A stretch of 64,000 nt of DNA from Fen-1254 sp963769605 (GTDB taxonomy: Bacteria > Bacteroidota > Ignavibacteria > UBA10030), in the NCBI GenBank assembly GCA_963769605.1, contig CAVYML010000003.1, forward strand, positions 372,001-436,000, written 5' to 3'. Below, one piece after another: positions 48,665 to 58,000 of the stretch; within the stretch, counting starts at the first letter, position 1; each line of letters starts with the position of its first letter. The notes under the pieces were generated by a model. It ran no database searches and was not told the DNA's origin. It worked only from the letters and a program-made list of their open reading frames with translations. A program made the position numbers and the translations under genes.

Positions 48665-49003
48665 TTATTTGAAACTTGCAACGGCGCGATCGGCGGTTTC
48701 GTACGTCTTAAAAACCTTGACCAATTGCGTAATAACGAAAATGCTTTCGACCTTTTCCGTAATATTCGACAACCGGAGGTCGCCGCCTTTATTTTTAATG
48801 GATGTGAGAACCGCTATTAAGGTGCCCAGTCCCGTGCTGCTGATCCATCGAACGCCCTTCATGTCGATAACTACTTTCGCAAATCCTTCCTGCAGGAGGC
48901 TCTGCACTTTTTCTCGAAGTTTTGTCGTGTCCGGTTCTTCCGTTAAGTTCCCTTTCAGGGAAAGCAGGGCAACGTTGCCGTGCATCGTTTCTTTAATAGT
49001 CAT
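48665..49003 (-). CDS. STAS-domain anti-sigma factor antagonist
   Basis: 112 residues: MTIKETMHGNVALLSLKGNLTEEPDTTKL, then VVIDMKGVRWISSTGLGTLIAVLTSI, in which the Ser of ISSTGLG is the phosphorylation site of SpoIIAA/RsbV proteins. Such proteins bind and are phosphorylated by anti-sigma kinases and release a sigma factor. A GGAAGG site lies before the ATG at 49003. No partner kinase or sigma gene is in the window. Confidence 0.88.
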   Translation of the reverse strand: MTIKETMHGNVALLSLKGNLTEEPDTTKLREKVQSLLQEGFAKVVIDMKGVRWISSTGLGTLIAVLTSIKNKGGDLRLSNITEKVESIFVITQLVKVFKTYETADRAVASFK

Positions 49004-49394
49004 AGATGATCCTTCCGAATTGATTCTCGGTGTACTAAAAATTAGGCCGTTCCGTTTGTCTGAGCAAATGATACAAGCTTTTTCAGCGAATGTCAACGTA
49101 CCGGGTATTATGAAATTGCAGGGGCATGTTTTCCAGCAGCGGCCAGTCTTGTCCTCCGATGATTTGTGCGATGTACAGGGAGCAAAATCGAATCATATTC
49201 TGCGTCTTTTCCTGCTTTATGTTTTGTCCGATGTATTCAATACGCTCGACATCGTTCAGTCATCGATGGGAAAATGATTATGAAAAAACGTATTCTCTAC
49301 TTTGGATGTATTTTATAAAATGCCGTCACTTGAGAAAAAAAAGGAAGCACATGGATTTTCATAAAAGTTTTTCTACCTTAATAAAAGAATCTCT

Positions 49395-50285
49395 ATGCAC
49401 GATGCCGGTGAAATATGCGCGCTCATCACTGCTGTCCTTTGGACGGGAAGCGCACTGACGTTTTCCGCTGCGACGCGGCGTGTCGGTTCCATTTATGTAA
49501 ACGTTGCACGCCTCGTTGTCGCTGCTGTGATGCTGCTTGTCGTCGTTGTCTTTATCGGCGAGTGGTCGAGTGTTTCGGCAACGCAGCTTGTCTTTCTGAT
49601 TTTCAGCGGATTCGTCGGGTTCGTTTTTGGCGATACGTTTTTGTTCAAATCGTTCGAACATCTCAGTGTCCGTATCAGTATGCTCGTGATGGCTCTCGCT
49701 CCCGCCTTTACGGCGGTCTTTGCGTATTATTTTCTGAACGAGACATTGACGCTGCTCGGTCTCGGAGGGATTGCCGTAACGATCGCGGGGATTGCTTTAG
49801 TCGTTCTTGATCAAAAAGATGATTCGCCGCAAGCCCCGCCGGCGTCCTTTGCGGGGCTTTTTTATGCCGTTCTGGGTGCTGCCGGACAGGCGGGCGGATT
49901 GATTTTGGCACGGAAGGCATTCGCGCTTGGAGACATCAATGGATTTTTAGCGACCTTTATCCGCGTTGTCGCGGCCACAGCCGTCATACTTCCCATGAAT
50001 TACTTCGCCGGAAAATTTTCTCATCCGGTAAAAATATTCAATGAAGACAGGCGGGCTCTCGTTTTTATGATTATGGGCGCGTTCTTCGGTCCGTTCCTCG
50101 GCGTGACCTTCGGCCTGATCTCGATTTCTTTAACAAGCGTTGCGGTCGCGGCAACACTTATGGCAACGACTCCGATTTTCATACTTCCTCTTGCTCACTT
50201 CTTCTTTCACGAAAAACTGACATTACGTGCGGTAGCGGGCGCTTTTATTGCAGTTGCAGGCATAGCTATTCTGTTCTTGAGGTAA
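49395..50285 (+). CDS. EamA/DMT-family transporter
   Basis: 296 residues with ten membrane helices and two EamA repeats (about 5-140 and 155-295). The usual end-of-repeat signatures LNETLTLLGLGGIAVTIAGIAL and FFHEKLTLRAVAGAFIAVAGIAILF are visible. It is a predicted exporter of metabolites; the substrate cannot be inferred. Confidence 0.85.
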   Translation: MHDAGEICALITAVLWTGSALTFSAATRRVGSIYVNVARLVVAAVMLLVVVVFIGEWSSVSATQLVFLIFSGFVGFVFGDTFLFKSFEHLSVRISMLVMALAPAFTAVFAYYFLNETLTLLGLGGIAVTIAGIALVVLDQKDDSPQAPPASFAGLFYAVLGAAGQAGGLILARKAFALGDINGFLATFIRVVAATAVILPMNYFAGKFSHPVKIFNEDRRALVFMIMGAFFGPFLGVTFGLISISLTSVAVAATLMATTPIFILPLAHFFFHEKLTLRAVAGAFIAVAGIAILFLR

Positions 50286-50431
50286 ATGTTAAAAAGTTCG
50301 TCGTTCGTAGTGCTTAGTGCTGAAGTCTAAGAAGGAATGAACAGAAAACAGTAAAAAGTAAATGGTAAATAGAATAACCAAGTAACTTTGAACTACGAAC
50401 CAAGAACTAAGAACTACGAACCTCAGAACAT
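50286..50431. repeat. Short-unit repeats between EamA and Sel1 genes
   Basis: GTTCGTCGTTCGTAGTGCTTAGTGCTG, AGTAAATGGTAAATAG and ACTACGAACCAAGAACTAAGAACTACGAAC, in both orientations. No gene. Confidence 0.6.
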
Positions 50432-51991
50432 TTAATTACTAACCTGAAACTCCGGATCGCTGGGGCGGATTTCATCGTGCATGCGCTGAAGAGAGCGGTA
50501 TGATGTTTCACTGCCACGGTGCAGGGCTCCATGGTAGATGCGGTATGCTTCCCCTTTGTTCTGCGGAACGCTATAGCCGACCTCATAACAAAGTCCCACA
50601 CCGGCATTGGCGACGAGCGACCCCTGTCGTGTCAGATTTTGCAGGAAAGCGAACGTCGAATCGGGGGGATCGGTATGAATCTCGCCGGCGACATTGAGCA
50701 TTGCTAACCTGAATTTTGCATCGGTGCTGCCTTCTTTGGCGGCCCGCATCCACCAGCGGGAGGCCTCTATTTTATCCTGAGTGACCCAGCGGCTGTTGAA
50801 ATAGCAAAGTCCTAATTCAACCATCGAAAGGACATGTCCTTCCTCGGCGTTGCGTTTTAAAATTTTGAGCGCCTGATCGCCGCTAAGAAGTTTTGCAAAA
50901 TCGATTGCGGTCAGGCCTGCCCAGACAAACAACGCGTCCGGATCCTTTTTTGTCGTGCGGCTCTCAAGCTCGCGCGAAAAATGTTCGTTGTTTATCAAGC
51001 GCCACAGAAGAGCAGGGGCGCGGAACGACTCGGCGCGTATGGCGCGGAAATCGTACTCCGCCGCAAGAATTTGATCTTTCTTGACGCTCCAGCCTTTTTC
51101 ATAGCACCGGCCCAGAACGCAGAGCGCTTCCGGGTTGCCGATATCGGCAGCGGCCAGAAGGATGGAGCGCTTGATGGAATCGATTTCGACTTTTTCGCGC
51201 TCTTCAGCATGGTCTTCTTTTTTCGTAACATTCAATTGCTGGTAGGCTTCGCGCACGAGCGTCGTATCGTCGGTTACGGATGTCGTATCGGTATGGAAAT
51301 CGATTAAGACCAACTGCATGGTCGTATCGCTGTGCACCGTCTGCGCGGAGCCGTTGTTCAGTTGTTTCTTTTTTGCAGAAGTTGTTTTCTCTTCCGCCTC
51401 AACGCTGTCTACTCCGCGTCGCCGCAATTCCTTTAATGCGTCTTTTGCATCGCTTATGCCGAGTTCAGCAGAGCGTTTGATATAGCTGAAAGTTTTGGGC
51501 CAGCTTCGAGGTACGACGAAATCCTCGGAATACATCACTCCCATCATGAACAAGGCTTCCGGAATTTCTTCCTCCGCCGCGCACTGGAAATGTTTAAACG
51601 CTTCAAATGGATTCCATGGAACTCCGACTCCCTGAATATGCATGATCCCGATATTGTAATGTGCGAGAGGAAGATCCTGCTGTGCGGCCTTCATCATCCA
51701 GTAAACTGCCTTCGGTGTATCGCATGGAAGTCCCCTGCCGAGAAGATACCGTATGGCAAGCTCATGCTGTGCGACGGCTTTTCCGGCATTCGCGTCTCGC
51801 ATAAGCTGAAAAACCAGCACGATCTGCGCATCGAATCCGGAAAACAAAATCAACGGTACGCCGTTAAACCGATATTTTTCTTTATAGACTGGAGACTTGC
51901 TCTCTTCTTGTTCCTGCGCAAAGGATGGAGTAAGGCGCAGGACGAAGATGATGAAAAGAATTCCTACGTATGTGCGAGAAAACTGCTTCAC
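50432..51991 (-). CDS. Exported Sel1-repeat protein
   Basis: 519 residues. Signal peptide MKQFSRTYVGILFIIFVLRLTPSFAQ. Sel1-like repeats (36-38 residues) are clear: AVAQHELAIRYLLGRGLPCDTPKAVYWMMKAAQQ, LAHYNIGIMHIQGVGVPWNPFEAFKHFQCAAEE, then again near residues 310-340 and 410-500. A low-complexity charged segment separates the two repeat groups (about 225-300). It is probably a periplasmic adaptor; no catalytic domain is seen. Confidence 0.85.
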   Translation of the reverse strand: MKQFSRTYVGILFIIFVLRLTPSFAQEQEESKSPVYKEKYRFNGVPLILFSGFDAQIVLVFQLMRDANAGKAVAQHELAIRYLLGRGLPCDTPKAVYWMMKAAQQDLPLAHYNIGIMHIQGVGVPWNPFEAFKHFQCAAEEEIPEALFMMGVMYSEDFVVPRSWPKTFSYIKRSAELGISDAKDALKELRRRGVDSVEAEEKTTSAKKKQLNNGSAQTVHSDTTMQLVLIDFHTDTTSVTDDTTLVREAYQQLNVTKKEDHAEEREKVEIDSIKRSILLAAADIGNPEALCVLGRCYEKGWSVKKDQILAAEYDFRAIRAESFRAPALLWRLINNEHFSRELESRTTKKDPDALFVWAGLTAIDFAKLLSGDQALKILKRNAEEGHVLSMVELGLCYFNSRWVTQDKIEASRWWMRAAKEGSTDAKFRLAMLNVAGEIHTDPPDSTFAFLQNLTRQGSLVANAGVGLCYEVGYSVPQNKGEAYRIYHGALHRGSETSYRSLQRMHDEIRPSDPEFQVSN

Positions 51992-52096
51992 TTTTTATAC
52001 CTTCTACAATTTCGTATATTGTTATAAGAATTTCCACTATGTTTGACGTTTGATTTTAAAAATTTGCATATCTCAAAGAAAGAAGTCGCATAAACT

Positions 52097-53767
52097 ATGC
52101 CCGATAATAAAATTATTTTTTCCATGATTGGGGTCGGAAAAGTAGTCAAACCGAACCGCCAGATACTCAAGGACATTTATCTTTCTTTCTATTACGGGGC
52201 AAAGATAGGCGTTCTGGGGTTGAACGGTGCCGGAAAAAGCACGCTGCTCAGGATCATTGCCGGTGAGGATAAGGATTATCTCGGCGAAATTACGGCACAA
52301 AAAGGAATTACTTTCGGCTACCTGCCGCAGGAACCGGTACTAAACCCGGCCAAAACAGTCCGGGAGATCGTTGAAGAGGGGGCGCATGAAACCGTCGCTC
52401 TCTTGAAAGAGTACGATGCAGTGAACCAGCAGCTTGGGGAGCCGGATGCGGACTATGATAAACTTTTAGAAAAACAGGCCAAACTTCAAGAAAAAATTGA
52501 TCATTTGAATGCGTGGGACTTAGACAGCAAGCTGGAGCAGGCTATGGATGCTTTGCGCTGTCCGCCGCCGGAGACACCGATCAGCATCATTTCCGGCGGA
52601 GAGAGGCGGCGCGTAGCGCTCTGCCGGCTTTTGCTTCAAGAGCCGGACGTTCTTCTTTTGGATGAACCGACCAATCATCTCGATGCGGAATCGGTGGCTT
52701 GGCTCGAGCATCATTTAAGCCGTTATGCAGGAACAGTGATTGCCGTAACGCACGACCGCTATTTTTTAGATAACGTCGCCGGGTGGATACTGGAACTCGA
52801 CCGCGGAGAGGGAATTCCGTTCGAAGGAAATTATTCTTCCTGGCTGGAGCAGAAAAAACGCCGGCTCGAAGTGGAAGAAAAGCAGGAATCGAAGCGCCAG
52901 CGCGTTTTGCAGCGGGAATTGGATTGGGTTCGATTAAATCCGAAAGGACGCCACGCAAAGAGCAAAGCGCGCATTACAGCGTATGAAAAAATGCTCACTG
53001 AACAAACTGAAAAACGGGATGAAGAGATGGAGATTTATATTCCCCCCGGGCCGCGTCTGGGCGATATTGTTATCCGGGCAGACGGGGTTTCAAAATCTTT
53101 CGGGGATAACCTATTATTTGAAGATATGAAATTTGCACTTCCTCCCGGGGGAATTATCGGCGTTATCGGCCCGAACGGCGCCGGAAAAACGACATTGTTT
53201 AAAATGATTGTCGGCCAGGAAAAACCGGATTCCGGGATTATCACGGTCGGCGATACCGTGCAGCTCAGCTATGTCGATCAAATGCGCCCGCTCGATCCGG
53301 AAAAAACCATCTGGCAGGAAATTTCCGGCGGAGAAGAACTAATCAAGCTTGGCGGCCGTGAGGTCAATTCCCGCGCCTATGTCGGGCGATTTAATTTTAC
53401 CGGCACTGACCAGCAGAAGCCGGTCGGCCTTCTCTCTGGCGGCGAGCGCAATCGCGTTCATCTTGCCAAAATATTGAAAGAGGGAGCGAACGTTCTTCTG
53501 CTTGATGAACCGACAAACGATCTGGATGTCAATACGCTGCGGGCACTGGAAGAAGCGCTTGAAAATTTTGCCGGCTGTGCGGTCATCATTTCGCACGACC
53601 GCTGGTTCCTTGACCGTATAGCGACACACATACTGGCGTTCGAAGGGGAAAGCAATGTCGTATGGTACGACGGCAACTATTCGGAATATGAAGAATTCCG
53701 CAAAGCAAAACTTGGGATAGATGCGGATCAGCCCCACAGAATCAAATACAAGAGGATGACGAGATAA
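52097..53767 (+). CDS. ettA: Energy-dependent translational throttle protein (ABC-F ATPase)
   Basis: 556 residues. There are two ABC domains, with Walker A GLNGAGKST and GPNGAGKTT and signatures ISGGERRRVALCRLLL and LSGGERNRVHLAKIL. Walker B is LLLDEPTNHLD and LLLDEPTNDLD. Between them lie the EttA arm and P-site tRNA-interaction linker (RLEVEEKQESKRQRVLQRELDWVRLNPKGRHAKSKAR). EttA binds the ribosomal E site and gates elongation by ATP/ADP ratio. The length is exactly that of the family. Confidence 0.95.
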   Translation: MPDNKIIFSMIGVGKVVKPNRQILKDIYLSFYYGAKIGVLGLNGAGKSTLLRIIAGEDKDYLGEITAQKGITFGYLPQEPVLNPAKTVREIVEEGAHETVALLKEYDAVNQQLGEPDADYDKLLEKQAKLQEKIDHLNAWDLDSKLEQAMDALRCPPPETPISIISGGERRRVALCRLLLQEPDVLLLDEPTNHLDAESVAWLEHHLSRYAGTVIAVTHDRYFLDNVAGWILELDRGEGIPFEGNYSSWLEQKKRRLEVEEKQESKRQRVLQRELDWVRLNPKGRHAKSKARITAYEKMLTEQTEKRDEEMEIYIPPGPRLGDIVIRADGVSKSFGDNLLFEDMKFALPPGGIIGVIGPNGAGKTTLFKMIVGQEKPDSGIITVGDTVQLSYVDQMRPLDPEKTIWQEISGGEELIKLGGREVNSRAYVGRFNFTGTDQQKPVGLLSGGERNRVHLAKILKEGANVLLLDEPTNDLDVNTLRALEEALENFAGCAVIISHDRWFLDRIATHILAFEGESNVVWYDGNYSEYEEFRKAKLGIDADQPHRIKYKRMTR

Positions 53768-53847
53768 GAATTGTGGATTGCCAATTGCGAATTGTCAATC
53801 GATGCGGTTGTTCGTAGTTTCACAGTTTACAGTTTACAGTTAACCAT

Positions 53848-54351
53848 TCACTGATTATTATTCTTTTTGTAATCTTCGAAAGAATAAAGTGTATAATATC
53901 TTCCCTGGATATATTTTAAGAATTGAACAAATTCCAGTGGTTCAAAGAGGTTTCCGCGAGCCGCGAATTGGAGCTGCTCATCATACACCAGGATTGTCGG
54001 AAATTGAGTCACGCCGAGTTTTTTTGCCCATTCAATTTGCGTATACTGTTCAGTGCCGACCGTTATAATTTCTTCTGATTGAGCATCGAATCGAATAGGA
54101 ATAAAATATTTTTCAAGCAGTTCCTGTACTGTCGGATCTGCAAACGCTCCTGCGTCCATTTGCTGGATCTGATTGATCCGTGCTTTAAAAAAATAGATGA
54201 GCGCAAATTTTTTTGAATAATATGCCTTTTCGATGCCTTCATTCCATTTATACCAGCGAAGTGATTCCTGCTCGGTTTGTGCAGAAGCGAATTGGGTGAG
54301 GTATACGAGAGGGGAAAAAAAGAAAAGAAGAACGGCAATATTATTTTTCAT
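53848..54351 (-). CDS. Exported thioredoxin-fold protein without CXXC
   Basis: 167 residues. Signal peptide MKNNIAVLLFFFSPLVYLTQFASAQ. ALIYFFKARINQIQQMD stands where a thioredoxin would have its CxxC. The cis-Pro region LGVTQFPTILVYDEQ is intact. The redox cysteines are thus absent, so it is not an oxidoreductase in the usual sense. It may be a chaperone-like relative of thioredoxin_7 proteins. Confidence 0.75.
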   Translation of the reverse strand: MKNNIAVLLFFFSPLVYLTQFASAQTEQESLRWYKWNEGIEKAYYSKKFALIYFFKARINQIQQMDAGAFADPTVQELLEKYFIPIRFDAQSEEIITVGTEQYTQIEWAKKLGVTQFPTILVYDEQLQFAARGNLFEPLEFVQFLKYIQGRYYTLYSFEDYKKNNNQ

Positions 54352-54413
54352 GAAATCCCCAACTATCCATGAAACAATTCACCATTCACCATTTACCATC
54401 CACCATTTACCAT
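54352..54413. repeat. Short-unit repeats
   Basis: CAATTCACCATTCACCATTTACCATCCACCATTTACC units between the thioredoxin-like and MerR genes. A sister tract lies at 53770-53847 (TTTACAGTTTACAGTTAACC). Confidence 0.6.
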
Positions 54414-54800
54414 TTACTGCTTCTCCAGCTTTATCAATAATTCTTCCATGAACTCTTTCATTTCGATTAGATCTTTACGGATTTCTTCGTCCTGAATTTT
54501 TTTCTTGGGTGGAACATTCAGCAGTTCAAGCTGCTCGCCGCCGTCCGGTTCCGGTTCAAATTCCTTCATGACCTGCTTGGCGCCTTCTATCGTATACTTT
54601 TCGTCGCGAAGCAGCTGGCGAATATGCATGATCAGCTTGATGTCTTTATTCGTATAGATACGGTTGCCGGCGCGATTCTTAGCAGGCTTTAATTCCGGAA
54701 ATTCAGTCTCCCAGTAGCGAAGCACATATTGCTCCAGCCCTGTAATTTTGCTCACTTCGCTGATCGAATAGTACAACTTTTTAATGCCAGTGTGCTTCAT
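54414..54800 (-). CDS. MerR-family transcriptional regulator
   Basis: 128 residues. KLYYSISEVSKITGLEQYVLRYWETEFPELKPAKNRAGNRIYTNKDIKLIMHIRQLL is a MerR winged-helix domain with the RYWE-type motif of the short HspR/CueR-like class common in Bacteroidota/Chlorobi. A C-terminal coiled coil follows (EIRKDLIEMKEFMEELLIKLEKQ). There is no obvious effector domain. The target is unknown. Confidence 0.85.
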   Translation of the reverse strand: MKHTGIKKLYYSISEVSKITGLEQYVLRYWETEFPELKPAKNRAGNRIYTNKDIKLIMHIRQLLRDEKYTIEGAKQVMKEFEPEPDGGEQLELLNVPPKKKIQDEEIRKDLIEMKEFMEELLIKLEKQ

Positions 54801-54891
54801 GGACGCCTCAGAAATCGGTTGAGATAACTACCATAAACTTAATAAAAGTTGGACTCAGTTGCAATTTAAAGGGACGCTCTTTCAGTTAAAA

Positions 54892-55734
54892 TCAGGCAGG
54901 TTCTCCATTGCCCGATGGAAGGTCATTTACATGTCGCTGCTTGTGCTGTTCCCATAAAAAAATAGCTGCAGCATTGCTGACATTGAAGGAATCGATAGAA
55001 GGGGCAAGCGGAATAGAGGCTGTTTTTGTGCAGATTTCCAAAATTTCGGGACTCAATCCCTGTTCTTCATTCCCGAAAACTAAGCAGAGGCGGGGACCAA
55101 AGTTAATGTTTCGCAAGGAAATGGAGCCGGAAGTATGCGCGCCGATGATATCGAAGTCCCAGTTCAAACGCAGTTCGGAAAGTGTTACCCGGAGATTTTC
55201 CGCATGATAGACGGGCTGGCGAAAAACTGTTCCCATGGAATTCCGAACTGCCCTGCGGTAATACGGGCTTGCGGAAGATTCTCCAGCGATAAAAAGATCG
55301 GCGCCGAATGCCGCACAATTGCGAATGATACCGCCGAGGTTGTCCGGATTTGAAAGGTGATCGACTGCGACGATAAGAGATCGTTCCCGATTGGCTGCAA
55401 TTTCCGGTAGTATATCGATCGGCGTTTTTCCGAGAGCGAGTATCGGCTGCTGAACATCGTAGCCGACTAATGTAGACATGAATTCCCGCGATGCCAAAAA
55501 AATGTTTGCGGATTGCAATTCCGCTGGAGGAACATTTTCTTTTAGCCATGGAATGACCGATTCGGTTGTAAGAATAGAGATTGTTGGAAGTTTGGAAGTC
55601 AGCAAACGGGCAACAACATGTTTTCCCTCTGCAAGAAATAAACCATCCCGCTGCAGTTCTATGGTGTTTTTGCGTATGCGGTAATGCTGCAGTTCGGGTT
55701 CTTCCAATGAGGTTACGTGAATTATCTTTTGCAT
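54892..55734 (-). CDS. SpoU/TrmH-family RNA 2'-O-methyltransferase
   Basis: 280 residues. The N-terminal substrate-binding domain (1-115) is followed by the SPOUT fold: motif 1 LSNPDNLGGIIRNCAAFGAD, motif 2 LVFGNEEQGLSPEIL and motif 3 SIPLAPSIDSFNVSNAAAIFLWE. It uses S-adenosylmethionine to methylate ribose in rRNA or tRNA. The exact target cannot be named. Confidence 0.9.
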   Translation of the reverse strand: MQKIIHVTSLEEPELQHYRIRKNTIELQRDGLFLAEGKHVVARLLTSKLPTISILTTESVIPWLKENVPPAELQSANIFLASREFMSTLVGYDVQQPILALGKTPIDILPEIAANRERSLIVAVDHLSNPDNLGGIIRNCAAFGADLFIAGESSASPYYRRAVRNSMGTVFRQPVYHAENLRVTLSELRLNWDFDIIGAHTSGSISLRNINFGPRLCLVFGNEEQGLSPEILEICTKTASIPLAPSIDSFNVSNAAAIFLWEQHKQRHVNDLPSGNGEPA

Positions 55735-55863
55735 TTTCCTCTCGATCTAAAACATTTAACGCAAGATATCATTATTTTATCTTTTATGCATGATTGGTGA
55801 ATGATAAATAAGTTCGTGGTTCGTAGTGCTTGGTGCTGAAGTTCAAATGGGAGGTATGGTAAA

Positions 55864-56826
55864 TTGAAAAACATGATGAATAATAAATTTCATTCCATCC
55901 TTTTTATCTCGTGTTGTGTCTTTCTGCTCCATTCTGCGAAAGCACAATCGAATCTCGATTCCGTACATCGCAACATTGAAATTGCGCTCATCAGCGATAC
56001 ACAATCGCCTATGTTTCTCGAGACACTGGTTGTTGCACGCAATCAGAACGAAAGGGGGACGCAAATGCTGCTCGGTTCGATACTGGGAGATTCTTCCCTT
56101 TCGGCGGTTGTTCATTTCGGCGACGTTACGGAAAGCAGTGCAAAAGATAAGTCGTGGCTTCCGATCGATTCTTTTCTGCTCAAGGCGAAAATGCGAAACC
56201 TTCCCGTCTATGCAGCTATCGGCAATCACGATTATTTTTTCTCTGCAAAAAAGGGAGAAGAGAATTTCCGGAAGCGTTTTCCCCTGTACCGAAGAACCGG
56301 ATATACGGTAAAAATCGGGGATGTCGCATTTGTGCTGTTGAATTCAAATTTCGGTCGTCTTGCGGATTCGGAAGTCGTACGCCAGCAGACATGGTATGCC
56401 GCCGTAATGGATTCGCTGGAGGCGGATTCTTCGATCGTTACCGTTGTTGTAGGTTGTCATCACCCGCCGTTTACAAATAATTCGTTCTTCAGCGGGTCGG
56501 ATGAAGTCCGGAAAGAATTTGTCCCGCCGTTTCTGAATCATAAAAAGGCAAAACTGTTCCTAAGCGGGCACACGCATGCTTTTGAGCATTTCAAAATAGA
56601 GAATAAGGATTTTCTTGTTCTGGGCGGCGGCGGGGGATTGCAGCATACGCTGTATCTCGGAAAAGACCAAAAAGAACACGATCTTTTTCCGGATCAGACC
56701 AAGAAACGGATGTTTCATTATATCCGCTGTTCGGCCGATCCGGACAGCTTGAGATTATCGGTGATGATGGTCAAAACAGATTTTTCCGGAATTGCTTCCG
56801 CTTATAGGTTTTCGATATCGAGATAG
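55864..56826 (+). CDS. Exported metallophosphoesterase
   Basis: About 320 residues. A TTG start at 55864 is favoured because GGGAGG lies 9 bases upstream; ATG at 55873 is the alternative. The signal peptide ends ...FLLHSAKAQ. Calcineurin-like motifs in order are ALISDTQS, VVHFGDVTES, AIGNHDYFF, VVGCHHPPF and LSGHTHAFEH, which bind two metal ions. It is probably a periplasmic phosphatase; the substrate is unknown. Confidence 0.88.
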   Translation: MKNMMNNKFHSILFISCCVFLLHSAKAQSNLDSVHRNIEIALISDTQSPMFLETLVVARNQNERGTQMLLGSILGDSSLSAVVHFGDVTESSAKDKSWLPIDSFLLKAKMRNLPVYAAIGNHDYFFSAKKGEENFRKRFPLYRRTGYTVKIGDVAFVLLNSNFGRLADSEVVRQQTWYAAVMDSLEADSSIVTVVVGCHHPPFTNNSFFSGSDEVRKEFVPPFLNHKKAKLFLSGHTHAFEHFKIENKDFLVLGGGGGLQHTLYLGKDQKEHDLFPDQTKKRMFHYIRCSADPDSLRLSVMMVKTDFSGIASAYRFSISR

Positions 56827-56938
56827 GTGGGGTTATGGGGTTCATTGGTTCGTAGTTCATTGGTTCTTGGTTCGTAGTGCTTGGTTCTTTTTTAGAAAGT
56901 GAAGATCCTTCAATCTTTCAAACCTTTAGAGTATTCTG
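56827..56938. repeat. GTTCATTGGTTCGTAG-type repeats
   Basis: GTTCATTGGTTCGTAGTTCATTGGTTCTTGG and TTCGTAGTGCTTGGTTC units. No gene. Confidence 0.65.
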
Positions 56939-57799
56939 CTATTCGAACACTACGGTTTTTCTTCCATAGACGAGGACGCGGTCCTCTAAATGCAGACGAA
57001 CCGCTCTGGCGAGAACAAGCCGTTCAAGATCCCGTCCTTTGCGAATCAGGTCGTCTAATGTGTCCTTATGTGATATACGAATAATATCCTGTTCGATTAT
57101 CGGACCTTCGTCGAGGTCGCCGGTGACGTAGTGGCTTGTCGCGCCGACAATTTTTACGCCGCGCTCGAATGCCTGTTTATATGGATTGCTGCCTGCAAAG
57201 GCGGGGAGAAAGGAATGATGGATGTTGATGATCCTGCTGGGAAAATGTTCCACGAACACCGGTGAAAGGACCTGCATATACCGGGCAAGAATAATCGTAT
57301 CGACATTCTTTTCCTTCAGCAGTGCGAGTTCGTTTTGCTCCTGTTCCGATTTATTATCCGGCATCAGCGGAAAAACATAAAACGGAATATTGTAACGGTC
57401 GGCGAGGTATTTCAGATCTGCGTGATTGGAGACAATGCAGGCGAGATCGGCATCGTACTCGCCCCGGTCGTGGCGCCAGAGGATTTCCTGAAGGCAATGG
57501 TTGTATTTGGAAACGAACAAAGCAATGCGGTGCCGTTTGCTGCTGAGCCGGATGCTCCACTCGGCATTGCATTCTACCGCCAAAGGACTGAAAGTTGAAC
57601 GGAGGCTCTCCGGAGGGACTGTAAAGCCATCCATATTCCATGCAACGCGCAAAAAAAACAGGCGTTCCGAGGGTTCTACATGCTCATCAAGATCTATAAT
57701 ATTACCGTCATGCTCGTAGAAAAAATGCGATATGCGGGAAACCAGTCCTTTCCGGTCGGGGCATGAAAACAATAACGTGGCAGTAAGCTCTTTTTCCAT
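56939..57799 (-). CDS. purU: Formyltetrahydrofolate deformylase
   Basis: 286 residues. The N-terminal ACT domain (TATLLFSCPDRKGLVSRISHFF) is followed by the hydrolase/formyltransferase fold with RIALFVSKYNHCLQEIL, VSNHADLKYLADRYNIPFY, the catalytic region RIINIHHSFLPAFAGSNPYKQAFERGVK and ATSHYVTGDLDEGPIIEQD. It releases formate from 10-formyl-THF to balance one-carbon pools. The catalytic Asn/His/Asp (N...HH...D) are present. Confidence 0.95.
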   Translation of the reverse strand: MEKELTATLLFSCPDRKGLVSRISHFFYEHDGNIIDLDEHVEPSERLFFLRVAWNMDGFTVPPESLRSTFSPLAVECNAEWSIRLSSKRHRIALFVSKYNHCLQEILWRHDRGEYDADLACIVSNHADLKYLADRYNIPFYVFPLMPDNKSEQEQNELALLKEKNVDTIILARYMQVLSPVFVEHFPSRIINIHHSFLPAFAGSNPYKQAFERGVKIVGATSHYVTGDLDEGPIIEQDIIRISHKDTLDDLIRKGRDLERLVLARAVRLHLEDRVLVYGRKTVVFE

Positions 57800-57839
57800 T
57801 TTATTTTCTTTTGAATTCCATGTAAAATAGTAGAGAGAA

Positions 57840-58000
57840 TTCGGCTCATTCGCAACTCTTAAATCTTTTAGTTCGTTGTTCTTAGTTCGTTGTGCTTGGT
57901 TCGTTGTTCTTAGTTCGTTGTTCTTAGTCCGTTGTGCTTGGTTTTTATAATCTTAGAACTACGCACTACGCACCACGTACCACGAACTACGAACTGTATT
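57840..58000. repeat. Long GTTCTTAGTTCGTTGTGCTTGG repeat tract
   Basis: At least six units of GTTCGTTGTTCTTA or GTTCGTTGTGCTTGG, then inverted units (ACTACGCACTACGCACCACGTACCACGAACTACG). It sits between purU and the lamin-tail gene. Confidence 0.75.
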
